In this document: positions 1 to 12,734 of the stretch, in pieces
Layout: every line of letters starts with the position of its first letter
How positions within the stretch are numbered: position 1 is the first letter of the stretch
NCBI RefSeq assembly: GCF_963675165.1
Contig: NC_087380.1
Span: 2,501-66,500, forward strand
Origin: Halichondria panicea
Lineage: Eukaryota; Porifera; Demospongiae; Suberitida; Halichondriidae
Direction: 5' to 3'
Length of the DNA stretch: 64,000 nucleotides
Made by a program: the position numbers and the translations under genes
The notes under the pieces: model-generated
Told to the model about the DNA's origin: nothing
The model's database searches: none
What the model saw: the letters and a program-made list of their open reading frames with translations, nothing else

Positions 1-355
1 ATCTACTTTGGCTTCCTTTGGCTTCCTCTACTGCACTGAGGTACTACTTTTACTTTACTTAAAATACAAACTTTTAATAAGCTACTACCTTCTGCACTTG
101 TTTTCATAATTGCAAAACAACTTTGACTGACTTCACTTTTTTTTTCAGCAAACCACTATTAACAAAACAACTTTTTTTTCACTTAAACCAGCAAATACTG
201 CACTAATAAAGCTAACCTACTTTTGTCTTTTCATCATCAAGTACTACTTAAGCTTATAAGCAAAACCACTTTTTTCTTTTCTTTTCATGTTTTACTGCAC
301 TTTTTTCTTCACTAAAACAAACAATGCACTAAGCAAAACCACTAATTTATTGTAA
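1..355. other. AT-rich flank, no gene seen
   Basis: A pyrimidine/adenine-rich stretch with long T runs and short scattered motifs such as AAACCAGCAAAT that resemble pieces of the neighbouring satellite. It may be decayed satellite. No open reading frame of interest. Confidence 0.5.
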
Positions 356-1900
356 GGCTCCCTGTCAGAAGCTGGCTAAACCAGCAAATGAAATATTGCA
401 CACTATTTGCTCTCCCTTTTTGCCTAATGTTTTTTAGATTAGGGCGTGCAAGGCTCCCCGTCAGAAGCTGGCTAAACCAGCAAATGAAATATTGCACACT
501 ATTTGCTCTCCCTTTTTGCCTAATGTTTTTTAGATTAGGGCGTGCAAGGCTCCCCGTCAGAAGCTGGCTAAACCAGCAAATGAAATATTGCACACTATTT
601 AAATACGGGCTCTCCCTTTTTGCCTAATTTTTTTAGATTAGGGCGTGCAAGGCTCCCCGTCAGAAGCTGGCTAAACCAGCAAATGAAATATTGCACACTA
701 TTTAAATACGGGCTCTCCCTTTTTGCCTAATTTTTTTAGATTAGGGCGTGCAAGGCTCCCCGTCAGAAGCTGGCTAAACCAGCAAATGAAATATTGCACA
801 CTATTTAAATACGGGCTCTCCCTTTTTGCCTAATTTTTTTAGATTAGGGCGTGCAAGGCTCCCCGTCAGAAGCTGGCTAAACCAGCAAATGAAATATTGC
901 ACACTATTTAAATACGGGCTCTCCCTTTTTGCCTAATTTTTTTAGATTAGGGCGTGCAAGGCTCCCCGTCAGAAGCTGGCTAAACCAGCAAATGAAATAT
1001 TGCACACTATTTAAATACGGGCTCTCCCTTTTTGCCTAATTTTTTTAGATTAGGGCGTGCAAGGCTCCCCGTCAGAAGCTGGCTAAACCAGCAAATGAAA
1101 TATTGCACACTATTTAAATACGGGCTCTCCCTTTTTGCCTAATTTTTTTAGATTAGGGCGTGCAAGGCTCCCCGTCAGAAGCTGGCTAAACCAGCAAATG
1201 AAATATTGCACACTATTTAAATACGGGCTCTCCCTTTTTGCCTAATTTTTTTAGATTAGGGCGTGCAAGGCTCCCCGTCAGAAGCTGGCTAAACCAGCAA
1301 ATGAAATATTGCACACTATTTAAATACGGGCTCTCCCTTTTTGCCTAATTTTTTTAGATTAGGGCGTGCAAGGCTCCCCGTCAGAAGCTGGCTAAACCAG
1401 CAAATGAAATATTGCACACTATTTAAATACGGGCTCTCCCTTTTTGCCTAATTTTTTTAGATTAGGGCGTGCAAGGCTCCCGTCAGAAGCTGGCTAAACC
1501 AGCAAATGAAATATTGCACACTATTTAAATACGGGCTCTCCCTTTTTGCCTAATTTTTTTAGATTAGGGCGTGCAAGGCTCCCGTCAGAAGCTGGCTAAA
1601 CCAGCAAATGAAATATTGCACACTATTTAAATACGGGCTCTCCCTTTTTGCCTAATTTTTTTAGATTAGGGCGTGCAAGGCTCCCGTCAGAAGCTGGCTA
1701 AACCAGCAAATGAAATATTGCACACTATTTAAATACGGGCTCTCCCTTTTTGCCTAATTTTTTTAGATTAGGGCGTGCAAGGCTCCCCGTCAGAAGCTGG
1801 CTAAACCAGCAAATGAAATATTGCACACTATTTAAACACGGGCTTGCCTAATTTTTTTAGATAGCAGGCAAAACCAGCAAATAAATTATTGCACACTATA
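356..1900. repeat. Tandem satellite, 96-103 bp unit, about 15 copies
   Basis: The unit begins near GGCTCCCCGTCAGAAGCTGG. Unit starts are at about 356, 452, 548, 651, 754, 857, 960, 1063, 1166, 1269, 1372, 1475, 1577, 1679 and 1781. The first two periods are 96 bp, the next nine 103 bp and the last three 102 bp. The 96 bp units lack an AAATACGG-type insertion. Units 1475, 1577 and 1679 share a one-base C deletion. Each unit holds two short palindromes (CTGGCTAAACCAG, and CCTAA...TTAGG around a T run). The last copy is degenerate. Open frames of 79-83 aa over the first units are only the 96 bp period read through. Confidence 0.95.
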
Positions 1901-2869
1901 ATGATGCTAGTCATCTTAATTCTTAATTGTATGTACAGCATGATATGTTTTACCTCCTTCTTTTTTAATTGTCTCGAATGAGCAAAAACATAATCACACT
2001 ATTTACGACTAACGTTTGGCCTGGAGTCTCCTCTTGATACTTGGTGTTTCTTGATACTTGGCGTCTTTGATGTCTCTTAATATTCTGATGCTCTTGTCTG
2101 TAAGAAAAAAAATACTGATTTAACTTAAGAATTTTATTTACCTAAAAAAAAGTGTTGAGCTGTTTTTGAACTTAATACACGCGCCAGGAGAAGAATCGAG
2201 GCTAATTACTACCAGTCTCGATTTCAGGCCGCGACAAAAAATAAAAAGCTGCCATAGCAGGCGGCTTACATACACACAAGCTACAAGCTAAAGCCAGCGC
2301 TCAGCTGTAGGAGGCTTGAAGCTGACATTGGGAAGCTGACATTGGTAGGATTGAAGCTGGTAGGCAGCTATACCAACACTTAGACACTGACCTGACACAA
2401 GCTACTTCGATCAGGCAATTAAGCTAACACAAAGCCAGTGCTAGCTAACACAAAGCTCTACAAACCTTATAGCTTGGAGCAGTACTGGGTTAGGTAGAGG
2501 AGATCTGATGGACATAGAGGCTGCTGGGTTCCTCAGTAGAGTATAGAGAAGGTAGAAGAGAACTTGAGGTAGAGCAGAGGTAGAAGAGGCTGAATAATGA
2601 GCTAGACTGCTGGGTTGCTAGTTAAACTAAAATCGTTCTCACTAAGGTTTCTCCAGCATTACCTTACATGGTAGTACATCACATTCCATATTACAGAGTC
2701 TTGGCAAGGTTTCTCCAGCATTACCTTACATGGTAGTACAATACATTCCATATTACAAGAGTTTAAAGGTTCATAACTGTCAACACATTCAGATGACTAA
2801 TAAAGATTAATGTACTAAATTGCTGTATAAATCATTGAAATTGCGGCACAAGTTCATAATGAATTAGCA
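1901..2869. other. Unassigned intergenic sequence
   Basis: Mostly unique, A/T-leaning sequence between two tandem arrays. It holds a short duplication (AAGGTTTCTCCAGCATTACC at about 2644 and 2705, with the following 40 bp) and small repeats around 2280-2470 (AGCTAACACAAAGC-type). I see no coding exon or RNA gene. Confidence 0.5.
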
Positions 2870-5800
2870 TACACTCGCTTTGGTTGTTCCACCCTAATTA
2901 CTGTACACCCCTAGAGAGTACAGAACAAGGTAAACAGTGAACAGTAAGGTATCATGTCTCAGAACAACATAGAAGGACATGTGGCATGCTCGGTACGATC
3001 ATGTAGCTATTCTGCTGTCCAATCACCAGTAAGTGTCATTGCGCCCTCTGTTCCGATTTATAAATCCCAGGGTCACAGCTAGTCCCTAAGGCAGGGCCTA
3101 GCACAGGCTCTACATCACCCTGAGGCATGATCCCAACTGTACAAAGCTCTAATCAGTACTAACCTAGATACAAAGATAATGGGCCACCTGCCATGCACAC
3201 AAGCTCAAAGCTATTTTATAATTAACACACAGTAACTTACCCACTGGAATAGGTAGCACTCAATGGAGGTTTCCTCCTGTTCAGATGATGGAGTGATTGG
3301 TTGATCCATTGTATGGTGGTACTCCCTCCGTTGCACATGAAGAGAGAGAGATGGATAGAATAGTCACCCATACACCACACAGCTACAAGCATAAACACAG
3401 CATACACTCGCCTTGGTTGTACCACCCTAATTACTGTACACCCCTAGAGAGTACAGAACAAGGTAAACAGTAAACAGTTAGGTATCATGTCTCAGAACAA
3501 TATAGAACCTGTGCCAGGACATGTGGCATGCTCGGTACGATCGGGTCATGACAACGTAGCTATTCTGCCTCATTCCTGTCCAATCACCAGTAAGTGTCAT
3601 TGCGCCCCCACTGGGCAGTATTGCTCTGTTCCGATTTCTAAATCCCATGCCTTCAGGGCTACCGATACCGCAACGCGATGGCAGGATCCCAAAAGCAAGG
3701 AATCTAGAAATCGAACAGAGGCTATACTGTCAAGTTTTCCCAAAGGTAAGGATCGCTCAAGACGCTTGACTTGCTCATCATACAACAGGTCAACAGGGTC
3801 ACAGCTAGTCCCTAAGGCAGGGCCTAGCACAGGCTCTACATCACCCTGAGGTATGATCCCAACTGTACAAAGCTCTAATCAGTACTAACCTAGATACAAA
3901 CCTAGATACAAAGATAATGGGCCACCTGCCATGCACACAAGCTCAAAGTTATTTTATAATTAACCTTACCCACTGGAATAGTCAATGGAGGTCTCCTCCT
4001 GTTCAAGTGGCAGGATGATGGAGTGGTTGGTTGGTCCATTCTATGTGGTACTCCCTCCGTTGCACATGAAGAGAGAGAGAGAGGGATAGAATAGTCACCC
4101 ATACACCACACAGCTACAAGCATAAGCACAGCATACACTCGTACCACCCTAATTACTGTACACCAGTACAGAACAAGGTAAACAGTAAACAGTTAGGTAT
4201 CATGTCTCAGAACAATATAAATCCTGTGCCAGGACATGTGGCATGCTCGGTACGATCGGGTCATGACAACGTAGCTATTCTGTTTCATTCCTGTCCAATC
4301 ACCAGTAAGTGTCATTGCGCCCCCACTGGGCAGTATTGCTCTGTTCCGATTTCTAAATCCCCTGCCTTCAGGGCTACCGATACCGCAACGCGATGGCAGG
4401 ATCCCAAAAGCAAGGAATCTAGAAATCAAACAGAGGCTATACTGTCAAGTTTTCCCAAAGGTAAGGATCGCTCAAGACGCTCAACTTGCTGATCATACAA
4501 CAGGTCAACAGGGTCACAGCTAGTCCCTAAGGCAGGGCCTAGCACAGGCTCTACATCACCCTGAGGCATGATCCCAACTGTACAAAGCTCTAATCAGTAC
4601 TAACCTAGATACAAAGATAATGGGCCACCTGCCATGCACACAAGCCAAAGTTATTTTATAATTAACCTTACCCACTGGAATAGGTAGCACTCAATGGAGG
4701 TCTCCTCCTGTTCAAGTGGCAGGATGATGGAGTGGTTGGTTGGTCCATTCTATGGTGGTACTCCCTCCGTTGCACATGAAGAGAGAGAGAGAGGGATAGA
4801 ATAGTCACCCATACACCACACAGCTACAAGCATAAGCACAGCATACACTCGTACCACCCTAATTACTGTACACCCCTAGAGAGTACAGAAAAAGGTAAAC
4901 AGTAAACAGTTAGGTATCATGTCTCAGAACAATATAAAACCTGTGCCAGGACATGTGGCATGCTCGGTACGATCGGGTCATGACAACGTAGCTAATCTGC
5001 TTCATTCCTGTCCAATCACCAGTAAGTGTCATTGCGCCCCCACTGGGCAGTATTGCTCTGTTCCGATTTCTAAATCCCCTGCCTTCAGGGCTACCGATAC
5101 CGCAACGCGATGGCAGGATCCCAAAAGCAAGGAATCTAGAAATCGAACAGAGGCTATACTGTCAAGTTTTCCCAAAGGTAAGGATCGCTCAAGACGCTCG
5201 ACTTGCTGATCATACAACAGGTCAACAGGGTCACAGCTAGTCCCTAAGGCAGGGCCTAGCACAGGCTCTACATCACCCTGAGGCATGATCCCAACTGTAC
5301 AAAGCTCTAATCAGTACTAACATAGATACAAAGATAATGGGCCACCTGCCATTATTTTATAATTAACACACAGTAACTTACCCACTGGAATAGGTAGGAG
5401 GTCTCCTCCTGTTCAAGTGGCAGGATGATGGAGTGGTTGGTTGGTCCATTCTATGGTGGTACTACCTCCGTTGCACATGAAGAGAGAGAGAGGGATAGAA
5501 TAGTCACCCATACACCACACAGCTACAAGCATAAGCACTCGTACCACCCTAATCACTGTACACCCCTAGAGAGTACAGAACAAGGTAAACAGTGAACAGT
5601 TAGGTATCATGTCTCAGAACAACATAGAACCTGTGCCAGGACATGTGGCATGCTCGGTACGATCGGGTCATGACAACGTAGCTATCCTGTATCATTCCTG
5701 TCCAATCACCAGTAAGTGTCATTGCACCCCCACTGGGCAGTATTGCTCTGTTCCGATTTCTAAATCCCATGCCTTCAGGGCTACCGATACTGCAACGCGA

Positions 5801-7660
5801 TGGCAGGATCCCAAAAGCAAGGAATCTAGAAATCGAACAGAGGCTATACTGTCAAGTTTTCCCAAAGGTAAGGATCGCTCAAGACGCTCGACTTGCTGAT
5901 CATACAACAGGTCAACAGGATCACAGCTAGTCCCTAAGGCAGGGCCTAGCACAGGCTCTACATCACCCTGAGGCAAGCTCTAATCAGTACTAACCTAGAT
6001 ACAAAGCCACCTGCCATGCACACAAGCTCAAAGTTATTTTATAATTAACACACAGTAACTTACCCACTGGAATAGGTAGCACTCAATGGAGGTCTCCTCC
6101 TGTTCAAGTGGCAGGAGTGGTTGGTTGGTCCATTCTATGGTGGTACTCCCTCCGTTGCACATGAAGAGAGAGAGAGAGAGGGATAGAATAGTCACCCATA
6201 CACCACACAGCTACAAGCATAAGCACAGCATACACCCTAATTACTGTACACCCCTAGAGAGTACAGAACAAGGTAAACAGTGAACAGTTAGGTATCATGT
6301 CTCAGAACAACATAGAATCTGTGCCAGGACATGTGGCATGCTCGGTACGATCGGGTCATGACAACGTAGCTATTCTGCATCATTCCTGTCCAATCACCAG
6401 TAAGTGTCATTGCGCCCCCACTGGGCAGTATTGCTCTGTTCCGATTTCTAAATCCCATGCCTTCAGGGCTACCGATACCGCAACGCGATGGCAGGATCCC
6501 AAAAGCAAGGAATCTAGAAATCGAACAGAGGCTATACTGTCAAGTTTTCCCAAAGGTAAGGATCGCTCAAGACGCTCGACTTGCTGATCATACAACAGGT
6601 CAACAGGGTCACAGCTAGTCCCTAAGGCAGGGCCTAGCACAGGCTCTACATCACTCTGAGGCATGATCCCAACTGTACAAAGCTCTAATCAGTACTAACC
6701 TAGATACAAAGATAATGGGCCACCTGCCATGCACACAAGCTCAAAGTTATTTTATAATTAACACACAGTAACTTACCCACTGGAATAGGTAGGAGGTCTC
6801 CTCCTGTTCAAGTGGCAGGATGATGGAGTGGTTGGAGTGGTTGGTTGGTCCATTCTATGGTGGTACTCCCTCCGTTGCACATGAAGAGAGAGAGAGGGAT
6901 AGAATAGTCACCCATACACCACACAGCATACACTCGCCTTGGTGGTTGTACCACCCTAATTACTGTACACCCCTAGAGAGTACAGAACAAGGTAAACAGT
7001 AAACAGTTAGGTATCATGTCTCAGAACAACATAGAACCTGTGCCAGGACATGTGGCATGCTCGGTACGATCGGGTCATGACAACGTAGCTATTCTGCCTC
7101 ATTCCTGTCCAATCACCATTAAGTATCATTGCGCCCCCACTGGGCAGTATTGCTCTGTTCCGATTTCTAAATCCCATGCCTTCAGGGCTACCGATACCGC
7201 AACGCGATGGCAGAATCCCAAAAACAAGGAATCTAGAAATTGAACAGAGGCTATACTGTCAAGTTTTCCCAAAGGTAAGGATCGCTCAAGACGCTCGACT
7301 TGCTGATCATACAACAGGTCAACAGAGTCACAGCTAGTCCCTAAGGCAGGGCCTAGCACAGGCTCTACATCACCCTGAGGCATGATCCCAACTGTACAAC
7401 GCTCTAATCAGTACTAACCTAGATACAAAGATAATCCATGCACACAAGCTCAAAGCTATTTAATAATAATATTAACACACAGTAACTTACCCACTGGAAT
7501 AGGTAGCACTCTCTCCTCCTGTTCAAGTGGCAGGATGATGGAGTGGTTGGTTGGTCCATTGTATGGTGGTACTCCCTCCGTTGCAGAGAGAGGGATAGAG
7601 TAGCCATCATGCTGCCATACACGTACACAGCTACAAGCATATTTAAAGCGCAGCACTCAT
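2870..7660. repeat. Tandem array of 690-720 bp units, about 7 copies
   Basis: The landmark ATGTCTCAGAACAA occurs at about 2954, 3487, 4202, 4919, 5609, 6297 and 7016, giving periods of about 533, 715, 717, 690, 688 and 719. The first copy carries internal deletions and the last has more changes. Copies look nearly identical apart from small indels and a (GA)n tract of varying length. Each full copy has overlapping open frames on both strands (about 96 aa on +, about 85 aa on -), of no recognised family. Splice-donor-like GTAAGT sites occur on both strands. Whether it is a satellite or an amplified gene piece cannot be decided here. Confidence 0.9.
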
Positions 7661-7860
7661 AGTAAGTGGGCGGGGCTATTCTTTGGGACAAAGGGCGACT
7701 CATTCATGAGACTACTATATCATATGCAGGCATGCATGTGGGACAAAGGACGACTCATTCATGAGACTACTATCATGCAGGCATGCATGATTCCGCTATA
7801 ATTAATGATTAATTAATGGCAAAATTATTTTTATTATATTAATGGCAAAAATGCAGTTAG
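7661..7860. other. Spacer with a 60 bp direct duplication
   Basis: A segment containing GGACAAAGG(G/A)CGACTCATTC and a following GCAGGCATGCATG is present twice, at about 7686 and 7741. It lies between the 700 bp array and the 1.2 kb array. No gene seen. Confidence 0.6.
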
Positions 7861-10800
7861 GTGTCTATTATTGTGTGTCAGTCTCTTAGTTGTCCTGCGA
7901 GTGTCCATAATTATTCAATCCATGGGCAAGGGAGGGCAGCAAATGGTATCATGATCGTAATAAAAAGGCGTATTACATGGTATAGTAGAGTCTGTCCCGG
8001 GTGGTGTGCTGTCCTAGCTGGTAGTAGGTAGGTCTTGTAGTGTTGGTTAGTTGGTGATGCTGGCTCTTAGTAGAACTTGCTGCTCCCTCCGACTAGGTGT
8101 GGGGATAAAGACACGGATGATGTGTGATGTGTGTACTGTACACAAAAACACAGCATGTACGACACAATGCATGGGTTGGGGTGTGGTCAAGAGGGTTACC
8201 ATGTATGGGGGTGTGACCACATATCAGTACAGTGAGTGGGGGTGTGGCCCCATATATACAGGATGTGCAGGTACAATGTGTGGATAGAGGTGTGGTCTGC
8301 ACTGATAATAATGAAGTGATTCCGTATGACCAGGTGAAAAACATAAAACAACCAAACCGACAATATACTAGACTATAGAATGAACTAAGAATGAACTAAG
8401 AATAAGCTTAGCCTGCGTAAGCAAGTTGGAGGAAGAAGCTGAGCAGAACAGAAACCGATCCAAACAGTGGCATACATTAATTTAGTGTAATAATTATACA
8501 GAATAACTTCTCCTGCATTGGTCCATCAGAGCAGTGGAGCCATCATCAGATCATTGCCACCATGGGAGTCCTCTCTATACAAACTTACAACACACTTCAC
8601 ACTTCATGTAATAAAAATGGAAGACACTCCCACGCACCATGCAAAGCTGGCATTGAAATGTGAACAACTATACAACATTTCTCGAGGGCTCAAATAATGA
8701 ACTTTCCCGCTACACAGTAGTAGAGGTCAATGCATAAGTGGAGTTAACTACCTAATGCTGGTACAATAATAAAATACAATTTCTTAAGCCAAGAGTAGAA
8801 GAAATGTTTTAAACTGGCTAGTGATTGAAGGCAATTGCATCTGACCCAAAACAGAGAAGGTACCGTACAATAATTATCAGACTATACCTTGTGTGGCCGA
8901 CTCCCTTTGTTTAGAGTAGCCTTTCCTGTCAGAAAATCACATACACTGCCTGCAGATTGAGTGATGAAGAAAGGGGAGCTCAAGATGCTACTCTACAGTC
9001 AATTACTGATAATGTTACGAAATGTACAAGCAACAGAATATTCGTACATGATACAGTAACTGGACCTTTGGTGTCTATTATTGTGTGTCAGTCTCTTAGT
9101 TGTCCTGCGAGTGTCCATAATTATTCAATCCATTGGCGAGGGAGGGCAGCAAATTGTATCATGATCGTAATACAAAGGCGTATTACATGGGTATAGTAGA
9201 GTCTGTCCCGGGTGGTGTGCTGTCCTAGCTGGTAGTAGGTAGGTCTTGTAGAGTGTTGGTTAGTGGGTGATGCTGGCTCTTAGTAGAACTTGCTGCTCCC
9301 TCCGACTAGGTGTGGGGATAAAGACACGGATGATGTGTGTACTGTACACAAAAACACAGCATAGGATTGGGGTGTGGTCAAGAGGGTTACCATGTATGGG
9401 GGTGTGACCACATATCAGTACAGTGAGTGGGGGTGTGGCCCCATATATACAGGATGTGCAGGTACAATGTGTGGATAGAGGTGTGGTCTGCACTGTATAA
9501 AAATTAATGAAGTGATTCCGTATGACCAGGTGAAAAACATAAAACAACCAAACCGACAATAATACTAGACTATAGAATGAACTAAGAATGAACTAATTAA
9601 GAATAAGCTTAGCCTGCGTAAGCAAGTTGGAGGAAGAAGCTGAGCAGAACAGAAACCGATCCAAACAGTGGCATACATTAATTTAGTGTAATAATTATAC
9701 AGAATAACTTCTCCTGCATTGGTCCATCAGAGCAGTGGAGCCATCATCAGATCATTGCCACCATGGGAGTCCTCTCTGTATAAACTTACAACACACTTCA
9801 CACTTCATGTAATATAAATGGAAGACACTCCCACGCACCATGCAAAGCTATGGTTTCCTGGCATTGAAATGAGAACAACTATACAACATTTCTCGAGGGC
9901 TCAAATAATGAACTTTCCCGCTACACAGTAGTAGAGGTCAATGCATAAGTGGAGTTAACTACCTAATGCTGGTACAATAATAAAATACAATTTCTTAAGC
10001 CAAGAGTAGAAGAAATGTTTTAAACTGGCTAGTGATTGAAGGCAATTGCATCTGACCCAAAACAGAGAAGATCATCTAAGTACCGTACAATAATTATTAG
10101 ACTATACCTTGTGTGGCCGACTCCCTGTTTAGAGTAGCCTTTCCTGTCAGAAAATCACATACACTGCCTGCATTGAGTGATGAAGAAAGGGGAGCTACTC
10201 TACAGTCAATTACTGATAATGTTACGAAATGTACAAGCAACAGAATATTCGTACATGATACAGTAACTGGCCCTTTGGTGTCTATTATTGTGTGTCAGTC
10301 TCCTGCGAGTGTCCATAATTATTCAATCCATGGGCGAGGGAGGGCAGCAAATTGTATCATGATCGTTAATACAAAGGCGTATTACATGGTATAGTAGAGT
10401 CTGTCCCGGGTGGTGTGCTGTCCTAGCTGGTAGTAGGTAGGTTTTGTAGTGTTGGTTAGTTGGTGATGCTGGCTCTTAGTAGAACTTGCTGCTCCCTCCG
10501 ACTAGGTGTGGGGATAAAGACACGGATGATGTGTGTACTGTACACAAAAACACAGCATGTACGACACAATGCATGGGTTGGGGGTGTGGTCAAGAGGGTT
10601 ACCATGTATGGGGGTGTGACCACATATCAGTACAGTGAGTGGGGGTGTGGCCCCATATATACAGGATGTGCAGATACAATGTGTGGATAGAGGTGTGGTC
10701 TGCACTGTATAAAAATTAATGAAGTGATTCCGTATGACCAGGTGAAAAACATAAAACAACCAAACCGACAATATACTAGACTATAGAATGAACTAAGAAT

Positions 10801-12600
10801 GAACTAATTAAGAATAAGCTTAGCCTGCGTAAGCAAGTTGGAGGAAGAAGCTGAGCAGAACAGAAACCGATCCAAACAGTGGCATACATTAATTTAGTGT
10901 AATAATTATACAGAATAACTTCTCCTGCATTGGTCCATCAGAGCAGTGGAGCCATCATCAGATCATTGCCACCATGGGAGTCCTCTCTGTATAAACTTAC
11001 AACACACTTCACACTTCATGTAATAAAAATGGAAGACATTCCCACGCACCATGCAAAGCTATGGTTTCCTGGCATTGAAATGTGAACAACTATACAACAT
11101 TTCTCGAGGGCTCAAATAATGAACTTTCCCGCTACACAGTAGTAGAGGTCAATGCATAAGTGGAGTTAACTACCTAATGCTGGTACAATAATAAAATACA
11201 ATTTCTTAAGCCAAGAGTAGAAGAAATGTTTTAAACTGGCTAGTGATTGAAGGCAATTGCATCTGACCCAAAACAGAGAAGATCATCTAAGTACCGTACA
11301 ATAATTATTAGACTATACCTTGTGTGGCCGACTCCCTCTGTTTAGAGTAGCCTTTCCTGTCAGAAAATTACATACACTGCCTGCAGATTGAGTGATGAAG
11401 AAAGGGGAGCTAAATTAAGATGCTCCTCTACAGTCAATTACTGATAATGTTACGAAATGTACAAGCAACAGTCTATTATTGTGTGTCAGTCTCTTAGTTG
11501 TCCTGCGAGTGTCCATAATTATTCAATCCATGGGCGAGGGAGGGCAGCAAATTGTATCATGATCGTAATACAAAGGCATATTACATGGTATAGTAGAGTC
11601 TGTCTGTCCCGGGTGGTGTGCTGTCCTAGCTGGTAGTAGGTAGGTCTTGTAGTGTGTTGGTTAGTTGGTGATGCTGGCTCTTAGTAGAACTTGCTGCTCC
11701 CTCCGACTAGGTGTGGGGATAAAGACACGGATGATGTGTGTACTGTACACAAAAACACAGCATAGGATTGGGGTGTGGTCAAGAGGGTTACCATGTATGG
11801 GGGTGTGACCACATATCAGTACAGTGAGTGGGGGTGTGGCCCCATATATACAGGATGTGCAGGTACAATGTGTGGATAGAGGTGTGGTCTGCACTGTATA
11901 AAAATTAATGAAGTGATTCCGTATGACCAGGTGAAAAACATAAAACAACCAAACCGACAATAATACTAGACTATAGAATGAACTAAGAATGAACTAATTA
12001 AGAATAAGCTTAGCCTGCGTAAGCAAGTTGGAGGAAGAAGCTGAGCAGAACAGAAACCGATCCAAACAGTGGCATACATTAATTTAATGTAATAATTATA
12101 CAGAATAACTTCTCCTGCATTGGTCCATCAGAGCAGTGGAGCCATCATCAGATCATTGCCACCATGGGAGTCCTCTCTGTACAAACTTACAACACACTTC
12201 ACACTTCATGTAATATAAATGGAAGACACTCACACGCACCATGCAAAGCTATGGTTTCCTGGCATTGAAATGTGAACAACTATACAACATTTCTCGAGGG
12301 CTCAAATAACGAACTTTCCCGCTACACGTAGAGGTCAATGCATAAGTGGAGTTAACTACCTAATGCTGGTACACAATCAATTTCTTAAGCAATTGCATCT
12401 GACCCAAAACAGAGAAGATCATCTAAGTACTGTACAATAATTATTAGACTATACCTTGTGTGGCCGACTCCCTCTGTTTAGAGTAGCCTTTCCTGTCAGA
12501 AAATCACATACACTGCCTGCAGGGGAGCTCAAGATGCTACTCTAGAGTCAATTACTGATAATGCTACAAAATGTACAAGCAACAGAATATTCATACATGA
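7861..12600. repeat. Tandem array of about 1.2 kb units, 4 copies
   Basis: The landmark GTCTATTATTGTGTGTCAGT recurs near 7863, 9073, 10280 and 11471, giving periods of about 1210, 1207 and 1193. Copies differ by short indels only; for example, the fourth lacks about 37 bp at its start and is shortened near 12,370. The fourth copy breaks off at about 12,600. Within each unit is a G/T-rich part made of related GGGTGTGG-containing segments. Open frames of up to 99 aa on the minus strand recur with frame-breaking indels between copies, so I do not regard them as coding. Confidence 0.9.
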
Positions 12601-12613
12601 CTTTGTCTCTCAG

Positions 12614-12734
12614 AGGTAGATCCACTCCATCCCCGGCCAATAACAGATCATCTCCTCCTCGATCAGAAAGCCAGCATTCTATGTTGCGGCCTGGAAGGCT
12701 AAGAATCATAGCACCATCCATACATCCATATAAA
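12614..12734 (+). other. Possible orphan coding exon (Ser/Pro/Arg-rich)
   Basis: Just after the 1.2 kb array stops, CTCTCAG precedes an open stretch of about 40 codons rich in S, P and R (contains STPSPANNRSSPPRSESQ), ending before AAA|GTCAGT. Both edges look like splice sites. The opposite strand is also open (contains LPGRNIECWLSDRGGDD), so the strand is not certain. No partner exon was found, and no family was recognised. Confidence 0.25.

Noticed and set aside
741..760. TTAGGGC in the satellite as telomere sequence
   Set aside because: Occurs once per 103 bp unit as part of a CCTAA/TTAGG palindrome, not as tandem TTAGGG.
356..1900. CRISPR-like array
   Set aside because: There are no variable spacers between short repeats; the whole 103 bp unit repeats, and the context is a eukaryotic genome.
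8051..12000. Recurrent 76-99 aa frames in the 1.2 kb units
   Set aside because: Indels between copies break the frames and the sequence is G/T-rich low complexity; no family recognised.
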